Positions 26,381 to 34,337 of a stretch of 64,000 nucleotides of DNA are shown in pieces. Positions within the stretch are counted from its first letter, which is position 1. Every line of letters starts with the position of its first letter. The DNA comes from Dermatophilaceae bacterium Sec6.4 (GTDB lineage: Bacteria; Actinomycetota; Actinomycetes; Actinomycetales; Dermatophilaceae): the NCBI GenBank assembly GCA_039636865.1, contig CP144172.1, positions 868,001-932,000 on the forward strand. The letters are read 5' to 3'. The notes beneath the pieces are model-generated. The model worked only from the letters and a program-made list of their open reading frames with translations, was not told where the DNA came from and did not search any database. The translations under genes and the position numbers were made by a program.

Positions 26381-27256
26381 TCATCCGGCTGTCGGTCCGA
26401 AGGACAACCGAACGGCCGCCATGTCGTCGCCACCGTGCCCGGCGTCGGAGGCAACGGCGAAGAGCTGTTGCACCGCGTCGACCAGGTCGGTGCGCAGCCC
26501 GGCGCCCGCGATGGCATCGCGGATCAGACCGGTGTCCTTGCCGACACCATCGACCGTGAATGACGGCTCGTAGGAACCGGACATCATGGCGCGACCCTTC
26601 ATCTGGGCGTAGGCCGAATCGGTCGGCCCTCCTTCGATCGCAGCGAGGAAGAGCGCGGGGTCGACTCCGAGGCCCTCGGCAAGAGCTACGGATTGCGCGG
26701 TGGCCGCCGTGATGGCGCCGATCCAGGCATTGCACGCCAGCTTCAACGCACTTGCGGCCCCGATCTCAGCACCGGCGGACACAGTGCGCGAGGTCATCGC
26801 GGCCAGGGCGGGTGCTGCAGCGTCGAGCAGCATCTGCGGGCCCGACAGTAGAGCGACGAGCTTGCCCTGCTCGGCCGGTGCCTTGGTGCCCAGCATCGGG
26901 GCATCCACGAGCTGGGTGCTCTTGCTGTGTGAGGTGATCCGGGACATCCCGGCTGGGCCCACGGTCGAGCACTGCAGCCATACAGCGTCCTGGCCGAGCG
27001 CGGCCACCAGCTCATCGGTGACGGCCAACACGGCGTCGGTATCGAAGAGGATCGTCACGACCACATCGGCGCCATCGACCGCTTCGGTCACGGTGTCGGC
27101 GACGGTGATGCCGTCGTCGGCGAGTGGTTCCGCCCTGGCACGGGTGCGGTTCCAGACCACCGTGTCGTGTCCGCCTCGCTGCAGAGATCGGGCCATCCCT
27201 GCGCCCATCGTCCCCGTGCCGAGCAGTGCTACCCGTTGTGTCGTCGCTTCAGTCAT
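26381..27256 (-). CDS. NAD(P)-dependent beta-hydroxyacid dehydrogenase-like protein
   Basis: A 291-residue oxidoreductase of the 3-hydroxyisobutyrate dehydrogenase family. The Rossmann motif LLGTGTMGAGMA is near residue 10, with NRTRA just after the second strand, suggesting NADP preference. DAPMLGTKAPAEQGKL, with the substrate-binding region, and the catalytic lysine block SALKLACNAWIGA follow. The ATG at 27256 fits the family start; longer frames run into the LysRS gene. Substrate unknown (hydroxyisobutyrate, tartronate semialdehyde, imine or glyoxylate reductase are possible). It is divergent from the LysRS gene. Confidence 0.85.
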   Translation of the reverse strand: MTEATTQRVALLGTGTMGAGMARSLQRGGHDTVVWNRTRARAEPLADDGITVADTVTEAVDGADVVVTILFDTDAVLAVTDELVAALGQDAVWLQCSTVGPAGMSRITSHSKSTQLVDAPMLGTKAPAEQGKLVALLSGPQMLLDAAAPALAAMTSRTVSAGAEIGAASALKLACNAWIGAITAATAQSVALAEGLGVDPALFLAAIEGGPTDSAYAQMKGRAMMSGSYEPSFTVDGVGKDTGLIRDAIAGAGLRTDLVDAVQQLFAVASDAGHGGDDMAAVRLSFGPTAG

Positions 27257-27306
27257 ACCGAGGTCAACCACATTCGGCCTCCAGTCCTTCCTGACGACGA
27301 GTGGCC

Positions 27307-27312
27307 TAAACT
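27307..27312 (+). promoter_or_regulatory. -10 box TAAACT, leaderless promoter of the LysRS gene
   Basis: TAAACT, eight bases (CGGGCCTC), GTG at 27321: identical hexamer and spacing to pyrE and purD. Confidence 0.6.
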
Positions 27313-27320
27313 CGGGCCTC

Positions 27321-29063
27321 GTGACTGCGCCTCTGGATGACTGGGTTTCCCGCCTCGCCGATGAAGTTGTCGAGGAGGCGAAACGACGGGGTACCAAGGT
27401 CGTCTGCGCCTCGGGGATCTCCCCATCCGGGCCGGTCCACCTCGGCAACCTGCGTGAGGTGATGACGCCGCATCTGGTGGCGGATGAGGTCAAGCGCCGC
27501 GGAGTCGAGTGCGAGCACATCATCAGCTGGGATGACTACGACCGCTTTCGCAAAGTACCGGACTACCCCGGTGTCGACCAGTCATGGAGCGAGCACATCG
27601 GCAAACCGCTGACGTCGGTCCCGCCGCCCACCGGATCGTCGTACGGCTCGTGGGCCGAGCATTTCCGGGTCCAGTGTGAGCAGGGCCTGGCCGAACTGGG
27701 CATCGAGTTCCGCGGGATCAGCCAGACGGAGCAGTACACCTCCGGTGCCTACACCGAGCAGGTGCTCTTTGCGATGAGCCAGCGCCACCAGATCGACAAG
27801 GTGCTCGATCAGTACCGCACTCTGCCGGCCCAAAAAGATGAGAAGCGCTCGCAGCAGAAGGTTTCCGAGGATGACGCGGTGGCTGCTGCACAGGCCGAAG
27901 CCGGATCGGGCGCGGCCTCCGAAGACGACGGCGGCAGTGGCGGCAGCTATTTCCCCTATCGTCCCTACAGCCCGACGACCGGCACTGACGAGACGACCGT
28001 CACCGCGTACGACGATGAGACGGGGTTGTTGACCTATCTCAGCGATGGCACCGGGCACACCGCCGATCTGCATGCCGACCACCAGGGCAAATTGGTGTGG
28101 AAGGTCGACTGGCCGATGCGCTGGGCCTACGAGAAAGTGGTCTTCGAGCCCTCCGGCGTTGACCACCAGTCGCCCGGTTCCTCCTACGTCGTCGGCAAGG
28201 ACCTCGCACCGATCTTCGGGTGGGAGCGCCCGATCGGCCCGATGTACGCCTTCGTCGGAATGAAGGGGATGGCCAAGATGTCCTCCTCTCGTGGCGGAGT
28301 ACCCACGGCGAGCGATGCGATGCAGATCATGGAGCCCGCGTTGTTGCGCTGGTTGTATGCCCGCCGCAAGCCGAATCAGTCCTTCAGCGTCGCCTTCGAT
28401 TCCGATGTGCAGCGGATGTATGACGAGTGGGACGCGCTGTGTCGCAAGATCGCAGCGGGTGAGGGTAAGCCCGGTGATGTCGCTGCCTGGACCCGGGCGA
28501 CCTCGACGGCGGACGGCCCCTTGGTGAGCACTCCGGAGCCGGTCGCCTACCGGACTCTCGCCTCGATCGTCGACATCACCACGGGGGACCCGGAGCAGAC
28601 ACTTCGGATCGTGCAGCAGCTCGACCCGTCGCGTCCGTTGGACGACCTGGATCAGCTGCGACCGCGACTGGACTGCGTCGAGCGTTGGGTTGCCACCCAG
28701 ATGCCCGAGCAGGATCGCACCGTCGTGCGCGACGAGCCCGACTCGGCGGGGCTGACCGCGTTGAGTGAGCAGGAGCGTGCAGGGCTGCGGATGCTGTTGG
28801 ACGGCAACGGGGTCGACCTGCCACGTTTGGAGGACGGCTGGTCGCTGAACTCACTCACCCATCAGGTCTATGGGGTGCCCAAGGTGCAGCGGGGACTTGC
28901 GCCGGATCAGATCGTGAAGGGCGACAAGGAGCTGGGTGCCGCGCAGCGGGCGTTCTTCACCCTGCTCTACAACCTGTTGATCGGCAAGGACACCGGACCC
29001 CGGTTACCCACCTTGTTGCTGGCCATCGGCCCCGACCGCGTACGGGGACTACTGACCGTCTGA
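27321..29063 (+). CDS. lysK: Class I lysyl-tRNA synthetase
   Basis: Charges tRNA-Lys with lysine, using the archaeal-type class I fold rather than the class II enzyme of most bacteria. The 580-residue protein has the HIGH-type motif PSGPVHLGN (35-43), EHIISWDDYDRFRKVP, and the KMSKS-type motif KMSSS at 319-323. An acidic, Gly/Ser-rich stretch of about 40 residues (roughly 175-215) interrupts the catalytic region. The GTG at 27321 was chosen because of the TAAACT box eight bases upstream; the much longer open frame is antisense to the dehydrogenase. Whether a class II LysRS also exists cannot be seen here. Confidence 0.93.
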   Translation: MTAPLDDWVSRLADEVVEEAKRRGTKVVCASGISPSGPVHLGNLREVMTPHLVADEVKRRGVECEHIISWDDYDRFRKVPDYPGVDQSWSEHIGKPLTSVPPPTGSSYGSWAEHFRVQCEQGLAELGIEFRGISQTEQYTSGAYTEQVLFAMSQRHQIDKVLDQYRTLPAQKDEKRSQQKVSEDDAVAAAQAEAGSGAASEDDGGSGGSYFPYRPYSPTTGTDETTVTAYDDETGLLTYLSDGTGHTADLHADHQGKLVWKVDWPMRWAYEKVVFEPSGVDHQSPGSSYVVGKDLAPIFGWERPIGPMYAFVGMKGMAKMSSSRGGVPTASDAMQIMEPALLRWLYARRKPNQSFSVAFDSDVQRMYDEWDALCRKIAAGEGKPGDVAAWTRATSTADGPLVSTPEPVAYRTLASIVDITTGDPEQTLRIVQQLDPSRPLDDLDQLRPRLDCVERWVATQMPEQDRTVVRDEPDSAGLTALSEQERAGLRMLLDGNGVDLPRLEDGWSLNSLTHQVYGVPKVQRGLAPDQIVKGDKELGAAQRAFFTLLYNLLIGKDTGPRLPTLLLAIGPDRVRGLLTV

Positions 29064-29076
29064 CCACCCCTCCGGT

Positions 29077-29333
29077 TCACCCGGCGTAGGTCCCGAAACT
29101 CCAGGAGTTGCCTTCGGGATCGCGGATGGTGAAACCGCGCGAGCCGTAGTCGGGTCCGAGCGCTCCGACACCATGACGCGGCCACCTTCGGGCCACAGCA
29201 TCTCGCTGTGCCGAACACCGCCGGCATCGTCGAACACGAGCGTGCCCTCCTGGAAACCCAAGGCCACGAGCCAGGCGCGTGCTGCCAACGGGTCGTCGTA
29301 TGTGGTGTTCGGCCAGATGTTGTGATCACTCAT
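29077..29333 (-). pseudogene. Decayed VOC (glyoxalase/bleomycin-resistance) gene with internal deletion
   Basis: Reading from the ATG at 29333, the protein starts like a glyoxalase-fold VOC protein (NTTYDDPLAARAWLVALGF, then DDAGGVRHSEMLWPEGGRVMV). After the residues VMVSE, the family normally has about 45 residues more before the C-terminal block. Here that block appears at once, and in another frame: DYGSRGFTIRDPEGNSW followed by SFGTYAG and a stop at 29077. The original frame runs on into nonsense. So about 45 codons are lost and the junction is out of frame by one base. Confidence 0.75.
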
Positions 29334-29392
29334 CAATCGATCATGGCGCCATCTCGGCCAGGCAGCGCAGGGTGGGGGGAAACCTGGCGGGC

Positions 29393-30256
29393 TCAGGTGA
29401 AGACGACCGTGCGAGCGCCGTTGCGCAATACCCGGTTCTCGGCGTGCCAGCGCACTGCGCGAGCCAAGGCCACGTTCTCCATATCGCGACCGAGCGCGAC
29501 GACATCGTCGGCGCTCATCGAGTGGTCGATGCGGGCGATCTCCTGCTCGATGATCGGCCCTTCGTCCAGAGCTGCAGTGACGTAGTGCGCGGTCGCTCCG
29601 ACGAATTTCACGCCGCGGTCGTATGCCTGGTGGTAGGGCCGGGCGCCCTTGAAACTGGGCAGCATCGAGTGGTGGATGTTGATGATCCGCCCGTCATAGT
29701 CGGTACAAAGACCGTCCGAGAGCACCTGCATGTAGCGGGCGAGGACAACCAGATCGATATCGCGGTCCGCGAGGATCGCGCGCAGCTGTAGTTCGGCGAC
29801 GTCCTTGCTGGCGGTGGAGACCGGAATGTGTACGAACGGCACATCGTAGTTGCCGGCCAACCGCTCGAATTCCGTGTGGTTGGACACGACGGCGGCGATA
29901 TCGATCGGCAGGGCGCCGATACTGCACCGGAAGAGGAGGTCGTTCAGGCAGTGCCCGAAGCGACTGACCATCAGCACGGTGCGGATGCGTCGGCGGCTGT
30001 CCGACAGTCGCCAGGTCATCGCAAACGGCTCGGCGACGGGCGCGAATCCGTCGTCCAGCGTGGCCGGGTCGAGGGTGTCGGGCGCGGTGAATGCCACCCG
30101 CATGAAGAAGGTTCCCGGATCGGGATCGCCGAACTGTTGACTGTCGGTGATATTGCAGCCCAGTGAGGCCAGGTGGGCAGCCACGGCTGCGACGATGCCC
30201 GGCACGTCCGCGCAGGACAGCGTGAGAACGTACCCGCCGCGGACGAGTGACGTCAT
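29393..30256 (-). CDS. purU: Formyltetrahydrofolate deformylase
   Basis: Hydrolyses 10-formyltetrahydrofolate to formate and tetrahydrofolate, balancing one-carbon pools and supplying formate. The 287-residue protein has an N-terminal ACT domain (about 8-85: LTLSCADVPGIVAAVAAHLA) and a C-terminal formyltransferase domain with NIHHSMLPSFKGARPYHQA and the catalytic Asn/His/Asp set. The ATG at 30256 overlaps the chorismate mutase stop by four bases (ATGA). It is last in the helR-type, chorismate mutase, purU operon and near the purine genes. Confidence 0.93.
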   Translation of the reverse strand: MTSLVRGGYVLTLSCADVPGIVAAVAAHLASLGCNITDSQQFGDPDPGTFFMRVAFTAPDTLDPATLDDGFAPVAEPFAMTWRLSDSRRRIRTVLMVSRFGHCLNDLLFRCSIGALPIDIAAVVSNHTEFERLAGNYDVPFVHIPVSTASKDVAELQLRAILADRDIDLVVLARYMQVLSDGLCTDYDGRIINIHHSMLPSFKGARPYHQAYDRGVKFVGATAHYVTAALDEGPIIEQEIARIDHSMSADDVVALGRDMENVALARAVRWHAENRVLRNGARTVVFT

Positions 30257-30591
30257 TCCTCGCGCAATCGCTCGTGGTGGTGAATGACCTCGTCGATCAC
30301 GAAGCGCAGGAACTTCTCGCTGAACTCCGGATCCAGGTGCGAAGCGACCGCCAAGCCGCGCAACCTGGCTACCTGGCGATCTTCGCGTGCAGGGTCAGCG
30401 GGTGGCAGATCGTGCTGCGCCTTGTAGACGCCAACGGCCTGGGTGATCTTGAAACGCTCCGCGAGGAGGTGGATCAGGGCTGCGTCGATGTTGTCGATCG
30501 ACTCCCGGTAGGACGTCAGCACGCTGTCCTTGGCGACGTCACCCACTTCGGTGGACGCGTGGAGCTCGGTGGCTGAGCTGTCGTCACTCAT
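30253..30591 (-). CDS. aroQ: Chorismate mutase, AroQ type
   Basis: Rearranges chorismate to prephenate for phenylalanine and tyrosine. The 112-residue, all-helical protein has the AroQ core: an N-terminal SIDNIDAALIHLLAERFKI helix with the active-site Arg region, YKAQHDLPPADPAREDRQV, and the C-terminal FLRFVIDEVIHHHERLRE helix. A 25-residue acidic N-terminal extension precedes it. It overlaps both neighbours by four bases, so it is translated with the helR-type gene upstream and purU downstream. Confidence 0.85.
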   Translation of the reverse strand: MSDDSSATELHASTEVGDVAKDSVLTSYRESIDNIDAALIHLLAERFKITQAVGVYKAQHDLPPADPAREDRQVARLRGLAVASHLDPEFSEKFLRFVIDEVIHHHERLREE

Positions 30592-32885
30592 GAGGGCTCC
30601 GTTTCGCTCAGACCGATGACGGTCATCCGGTGTGCTGCCCGGGTCAGGGCGACGTAGAGCACACGAACGCCGCCAGGAGATTCGGCGGTGATCTCATCGG
30701 GGTCGACCACGACTGTGGCGTCGTACTCCAGGCCCTTGGTGGACATGGGGTCCACGAGGACGATGCGCGGATGAGGCCGCAGCGCGGCGGTCACCCGTGC
30801 GCGATGGCGCTCCGGTGCGATGACTGCAACCAGACCGTCGACCTCATCGAGCAGGCCCATCGCCGCGTCATGTGCCGCGACACCGATGTCGGCGGCCGCA
30901 ACATGCAGGACCTGCGGATCGATGCCCGTCTCACGCACTGCTTCAGGAATGTCGGCGTCCGGCACCTGGGCACGTACGACGGCTGCGGCGTAGTCGAAGA
31001 TCTCGCGGGCGTTGCGATAGTTGGTGCCCATGTGGAATCGCTGACGGGGAGCCTGCCCGAACGCCTCGTCGCGGGCCCGCGCGGCTTCCTCCTGCACCGG
31101 CCAGGAGCTCTGCGCGGCGTCACCGACGACCGTCCAGGACGCGCGGTGACCACGCCGCCCGATCATTCGCCACTGCATCGGTGAGAGGTCCTGCGCCTCG
31201 TCGATCAGGATGTGCGCGTATTCCTCGACTTCCCCGAGGTGACCTCCCAAAAGGCGCTGTGCCGGGTCGGGGATCGATCGCTGCGAGCGGTTGTCCGACG
31301 CGACACCTCGACCTCCCGAGCCGACCTCGGTGACGCCGTATCGCTGCACGTCCTCCAGCTCCTCGATCTCGTAGAAGCCGCGTTCTTCCTTCGGGGCCTC
31401 GGGGATCGGACCCAATCGGGCGGCGATGTCGTCGATCAGGGCGACGTCGGCTACCGACCACGTGCCATCCGATGCGGCGTAAGCCATCGATGCAGCCAGC
31501 GCAGCGTGGTCGGCCTCTGACAGCACGCCCTCGGTGTAGGCGACGAGCCGCTCGGGGATCGCCAACCAGCTCAACACCGCTCGGGCGTCCAGCGGCGCCC
31601 ACCATTGCGCCAGGAAGGACTCGACCACGCGGTGTTCGTGGAACTCCACGACGAACTCGGCTTTCTCCCCGCTACGGACCTGGGCCCAGGCGGCATCGGT
31701 CAGCGCGTCGAGCGCAACTTTTCGCGCGGTGTTGTGGTGATGACCGCGTAGCACCTTGCGACGCAACCGGGTCAATTCGGCAGCCTGGATGCGCACGGGA
31801 GAACCCGCAACCATCGTCCGCAACTCCATCGGCGCGTCCGGTGGGAGGTCGCGGGCCGCCCGTGCCAGCACCTGCCGGATATTCAGTGAGCCCTTGACGC
31901 GGGCGGCGGACGGCGTGTCCAACCGGTGCGCCGTGATACCCGCGACAACATCGCCGAGCGAGCGCAACGAGACGCTGTCCTCGCCGAGCGAGGGCAGCAC
32001 GCGTTCGATGTACGCGGTGTAGGAGCTGGACGGTCCGACCACGAGGATGCCGCCGTTTTCGAACTTGCGCCGGTTGGAGTACAGCAGGTACGCCGCCCGG
32101 TGCAACGCCACCACCGTCTTGCCGGTGCCAGGACCTCCGGTGATCTCGGTGACCCCGCGACTGCTGGCCCGGATCGCCTCGTCCTGATGCTGCTGGATCG
32201 TCGCAACGATGTCCCGCATCCGGCCGCCGCGCGACCTGCTCAGCGCTGCCATCAGCGCGCCGTCTCCGACCACGACCATCCCGTCGGGAGCCTGCGCGAC
32301 CATGAGGTCGTCCTCGATCCCGATCACCTGGGCGTCTCGACACCGCAGCACACGGCGTCGCACCACCCCCAGCGGATCGCCCGGAGTGGCGCGATAGAAC
32401 GGCGCCGCGGCGGGCGCCCTCCAGTCGATGACCAGCGGCTCGTACTCGTCGTCGCGCACCCCGAGGCGGCCGATGTAACGCACGTCCTCGGCGAGGTCGA
32501 GACGGCCGAAAACCAGCCCCTCGTACTGGGTTTCCAGGGCTTGTCGACGTCGTCCGGCGTTGAATACCAACGCGTCGCGCTGGAAGAGGTTGGTGATCTC
32601 GTCGTCGCGGATCGCCCCGCCTCGATCGCTGAACCCGCGGTGCAGCCCTTCAGCCTCCACGAGGCGCGCGCGCTCACCCGCTTTGATCAACTCGGCATAC
32701 ACCCGGTCGACGTAGGCCTGCTCATGCGCGATCTGCTCGGCGACATGCGGCGGGATCGGTGGTGCCGGGCGTTTGGTCACGCTGCGTTTGCTCCCCTTGG
32801 AGGCCGGTGGCGATGCTGCACGCTCACGGTGCAGAGCCGGTGGTGATGACGGTGTGGGCAAGGACAGATAACTGTAGTCATGCAC
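30588..32885 (-). CDS. helR: HelD/HelR-type UvrD-like ATPase
   Basis: A 765-residue superfamily 1 ATPase like HelD/HelR, which remove and recycle RNA polymerase from stalled complexes; HelR in streptomycetes also protects polymerase from rifamycins. The N-terminal helical arm (IAHEQAYVDRVYAEL) matches the secondary-channel coiled coil of HelD. Walker A GGPGTGKT is at about 250-257, Walker B HILIDEAQDLSP, and motif DPMSTKGLEYDATVVV near the end. The GTG at 32885 is the longest start; one further inside is possible because the first 45 residues are low in complexity. Choice of HelR over other UvrD-like proteins rests on layout. Confidence 0.75.
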   Translation of the reverse strand: MHDYSYLSLPTPSSPPALHRERAASPPASKGSKRSVTKRPAPPIPPHVAEQIAHEQAYVDRVYAELIKAGERARLVEAEGLHRGFSDRGGAIRDDEITNLFQRDALVFNAGRRRQALETQYEGLVFGRLDLAEDVRYIGRLGVRDDEYEPLVIDWRAPAAAPFYRATPGDPLGVVRRRVLRCRDAQVIGIEDDLMVAQAPDGMVVVGDGALMAALSRSRGGRMRDIVATIQQHQDEAIRASSRGVTEITGGPGTGKTVVALHRAAYLLYSNRRKFENGGILVVGPSSSYTAYIERVLPSLGEDSVSLRSLGDVVAGITAHRLDTPSAARVKGSLNIRQVLARAARDLPPDAPMELRTMVAGSPVRIQAAELTRLRRKVLRGHHHNTARKVALDALTDAAWAQVRSGEKAEFVVEFHEHRVVESFLAQWWAPLDARAVLSWLAIPERLVAYTEGVLSEADHAALAASMAYAASDGTWSVADVALIDDIAARLGPIPEAPKEERGFYEIEELEDVQRYGVTEVGSGGRGVASDNRSQRSIPDPAQRLLGGHLGEVEEYAHILIDEAQDLSPMQWRMIGRRGHRASWTVVGDAAQSSWPVQEEAARARDEAFGQAPRQRFHMGTNYRNAREIFDYAAAVVRAQVPDADIPEAVRETGIDPQVLHVAAADIGVAAHDAAMGLLDEVDGLVAVIAPERHRARVTAALRPHPRIVLVDPMSTKGLEYDATVVVDPDEITAESPGGVRVLYVALTRAAHRMTVIGLSETEPS

Positions 32886-32968
32886 TGTTCGCCGTGGTTA
32901 CCTGTATCGGTCGGCGGCCGCGCCTGGTCCGGAGGCGCCGAGGTGAGGTCGGTCAGGTTCAGGCATGG

Positions 32969-34012
32969 TCAGAGCAGATTGTTGCGCGCTGCCAGTACGC
33001 CCGCCTGAAATCGGGTCGTGGCGTTGAGCCGGTCCATGATCGCTCGCACCCGGCGTTCCACGGTGCGTTGGGAGATCTTCAGATGGCGGGCGATGGCGGC
33101 ATCGGAGGCGCCGGCAGCCATCATCCGAAGAATGTTCCGGGCCTGTGTTTCGCCGTCGGTGCGGTCGGTAGCGGCAGCTCCCGGGTGCCAGTCGATCCCG
33201 ATATGCCAGGCCCATCGACACACTTCGCGGATGGCGAGCGAGAGGGCCCTGTCGGCGATCATCAGGCCGTGTGGGGCGCCGTTCTCGTCCTTGAGGTGCA
33301 CCAGAGACATTCCGGTGTCATTGACCATGCAGGTCATTCGCAGACCAGGAGTGACCCGTTGCTCCTCGCCGGCATCTGCCCGCCATTGCATCAACTCCGG
33401 AAACCCGGGGTCATTCAGGAGCACGCTGGAGTAGTTGGCCTGGACTTCGATCGGGTCGCCCGAGCTGTTGACCAGGACGCGCTCGTGGATATCCCGCGTA
33501 GCGGCCAGCAGCTCCCGGGAGACCGGCGAATCGGCGTAGGCGGTCATGACCTGCGTCTGAGCCGTTCCGAGGACCCGCACGATTGCCTCGCGGACGTCTG
33601 CGAGCGTCGTCATGATGCGAATGCCTTCGAACGACTCGAGGCCGCGAGAGCTTTCCGTGTGCTGCTGGAATACCTGGGTCATTGCCGCAACCGTCGATCG
33701 CACCGCGCGGGCCCGGTCCTCCAATCGGGTCGCAAAGGCGGGCAGGGCGATATCGGGAGGTAGCACTCGCCAGCTGGAGGCATCCAGGCGCCGGATCATC
33801 CCCCGGGCTTCGAGTACGGGAATGGACTCGCTGATGTCTGCCTCGTTGAACCCGGTCGTGAGCAGGTCATCGCGGCGCAGGACGGGGTGGGCCAGCGCGG
33901 CCAGATAGATTTCGCTGAGGTCGTTGTCGCCAGGGATGGCGGCCGCTGCGCCGGGCCTGCTGGGGCCCTCGAAATCGAAGGCGTTGTCGTCGGCGGTGTT
34001 GGGGGCTGGCAT
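32969..34012 (-). CDS. TrmB-like/LuxR-type transcriptional regulator
   Basis: A 347-residue regulator. Residues about 30-75 look like a winged helix of the TrmB/HTH type (LSEIYLAALAHPVLRRDDLL), the middle resembles the phospholipase-D-like TrmB effector region (TTLADVREAIVRVLGTAQTQVMTAY), and the C-terminus is a LuxR helix-turn-helix (LRMMAAGASDAAIARHLKIS, then QRTVERRV). This combination is widespread in actinobacteria; the effector is unknown. It is divergent from purD with 325 bases between. The start ATG at 34012 follows GAGGGACCCC. Confidence 0.78.
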   Translation of the reverse strand: MPAPNTADDNAFDFEGPSRPGAAAAIPGDNDLSEIYLAALAHPVLRRDDLLTTGFNEADISESIPVLEARGMIRRLDASSWRVLPPDIALPAFATRLEDRARAVRSTVAAMTQVFQQHTESSRGLESFEGIRIMTTLADVREAIVRVLGTAQTQVMTAYADSPVSRELLAATRDIHERVLVNSSGDPIEVQANYSSVLLNDPGFPELMQWRADAGEEQRVTPGLRMTCMVNDTGMSLVHLKDENGAPHGLMIADRALSLAIREVCRWAWHIGIDWHPGAAATDRTDGETQARNILRMMAAGASDAAIARHLKISQRTVERRVRAIMDRLNATTRFQAGVLAARNNLL

Positions 34013-34216
34013 CGATGGGGTCCCTCAGGGGTGGTTTCCAGGCCGTCGACAGGAGTCGCGACACCGGCGAATTGGCGGACTTACGACAATGACGATATTC
34101 GACACGAGTCGACTTGAATACGCACCTGAATGGTCGCATAGTTGGCGTTGCAACCTTCGGGTTGTGAGAGCACCGGAAGTGTCGCCGACCCCCCTTGGCA
34201 GACCACCGGTCCTCTC

Positions 34217-34267
34217 GGTGGGATCCTCCCGAAAGACCTCCCCCCTGACTTTCGGGAGGTTCCCACC
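34217..34267. other. Long inverted repeat between the LuxR-type gene and purD
   Basis: In the 325-base gap 34013-34337, arms GGTGGGATCCTCCCGAAAG and CTTTCGGGAGGTTCCCACC pair over 19 bases with one mismatch, leaving a 13-base loop. A smaller hairpin (CAACC-TTC-GGGTTG) lies near 34153. Both are upstream of the purD promoter at 34324, so they are not in a leaderless purD transcript. They could belong to another RNA starting further upstream, or be protein-binding sites. Nothing else is evident in the gap. Confidence 0.55.
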
Positions 34268-34323
34268 ACCACCCCGCCATCTTGCGACTGGTCGCACTGG
34301 CGCGCTCCCCCTGCACCGCGGCC

Positions 34324-34329
34324 TAAACT
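34324..34329 (+). promoter_or_regulatory. -10 box TAAACT, leaderless promoter of purD
   Basis: TAAACT, eight bases (TGGCGACC), GTG at 34338. It is the third instance of the same hexamer and spacing in the window. Confidence 0.6.
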
Positions 34330-34337
34330 TGGCGACC

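Noticed and set aside
29049..29336. An intact 95-residue protein
   Set aside because: The second half is out of the family's frame; the true C-terminal block is in another frame, so it is called a pseudogene.
32886..32968. A rifamycin-associated element upstream of the helR-type gene
   Set aside because: I found no convincing GC-rich inverted repeat of that kind in the gap, so drug induction is not claimed.
34217..34267. A riboswitch controlling purD
   Set aside because: The hairpin is upstream of the purD promoter and matches no riboswitch I can recognise.
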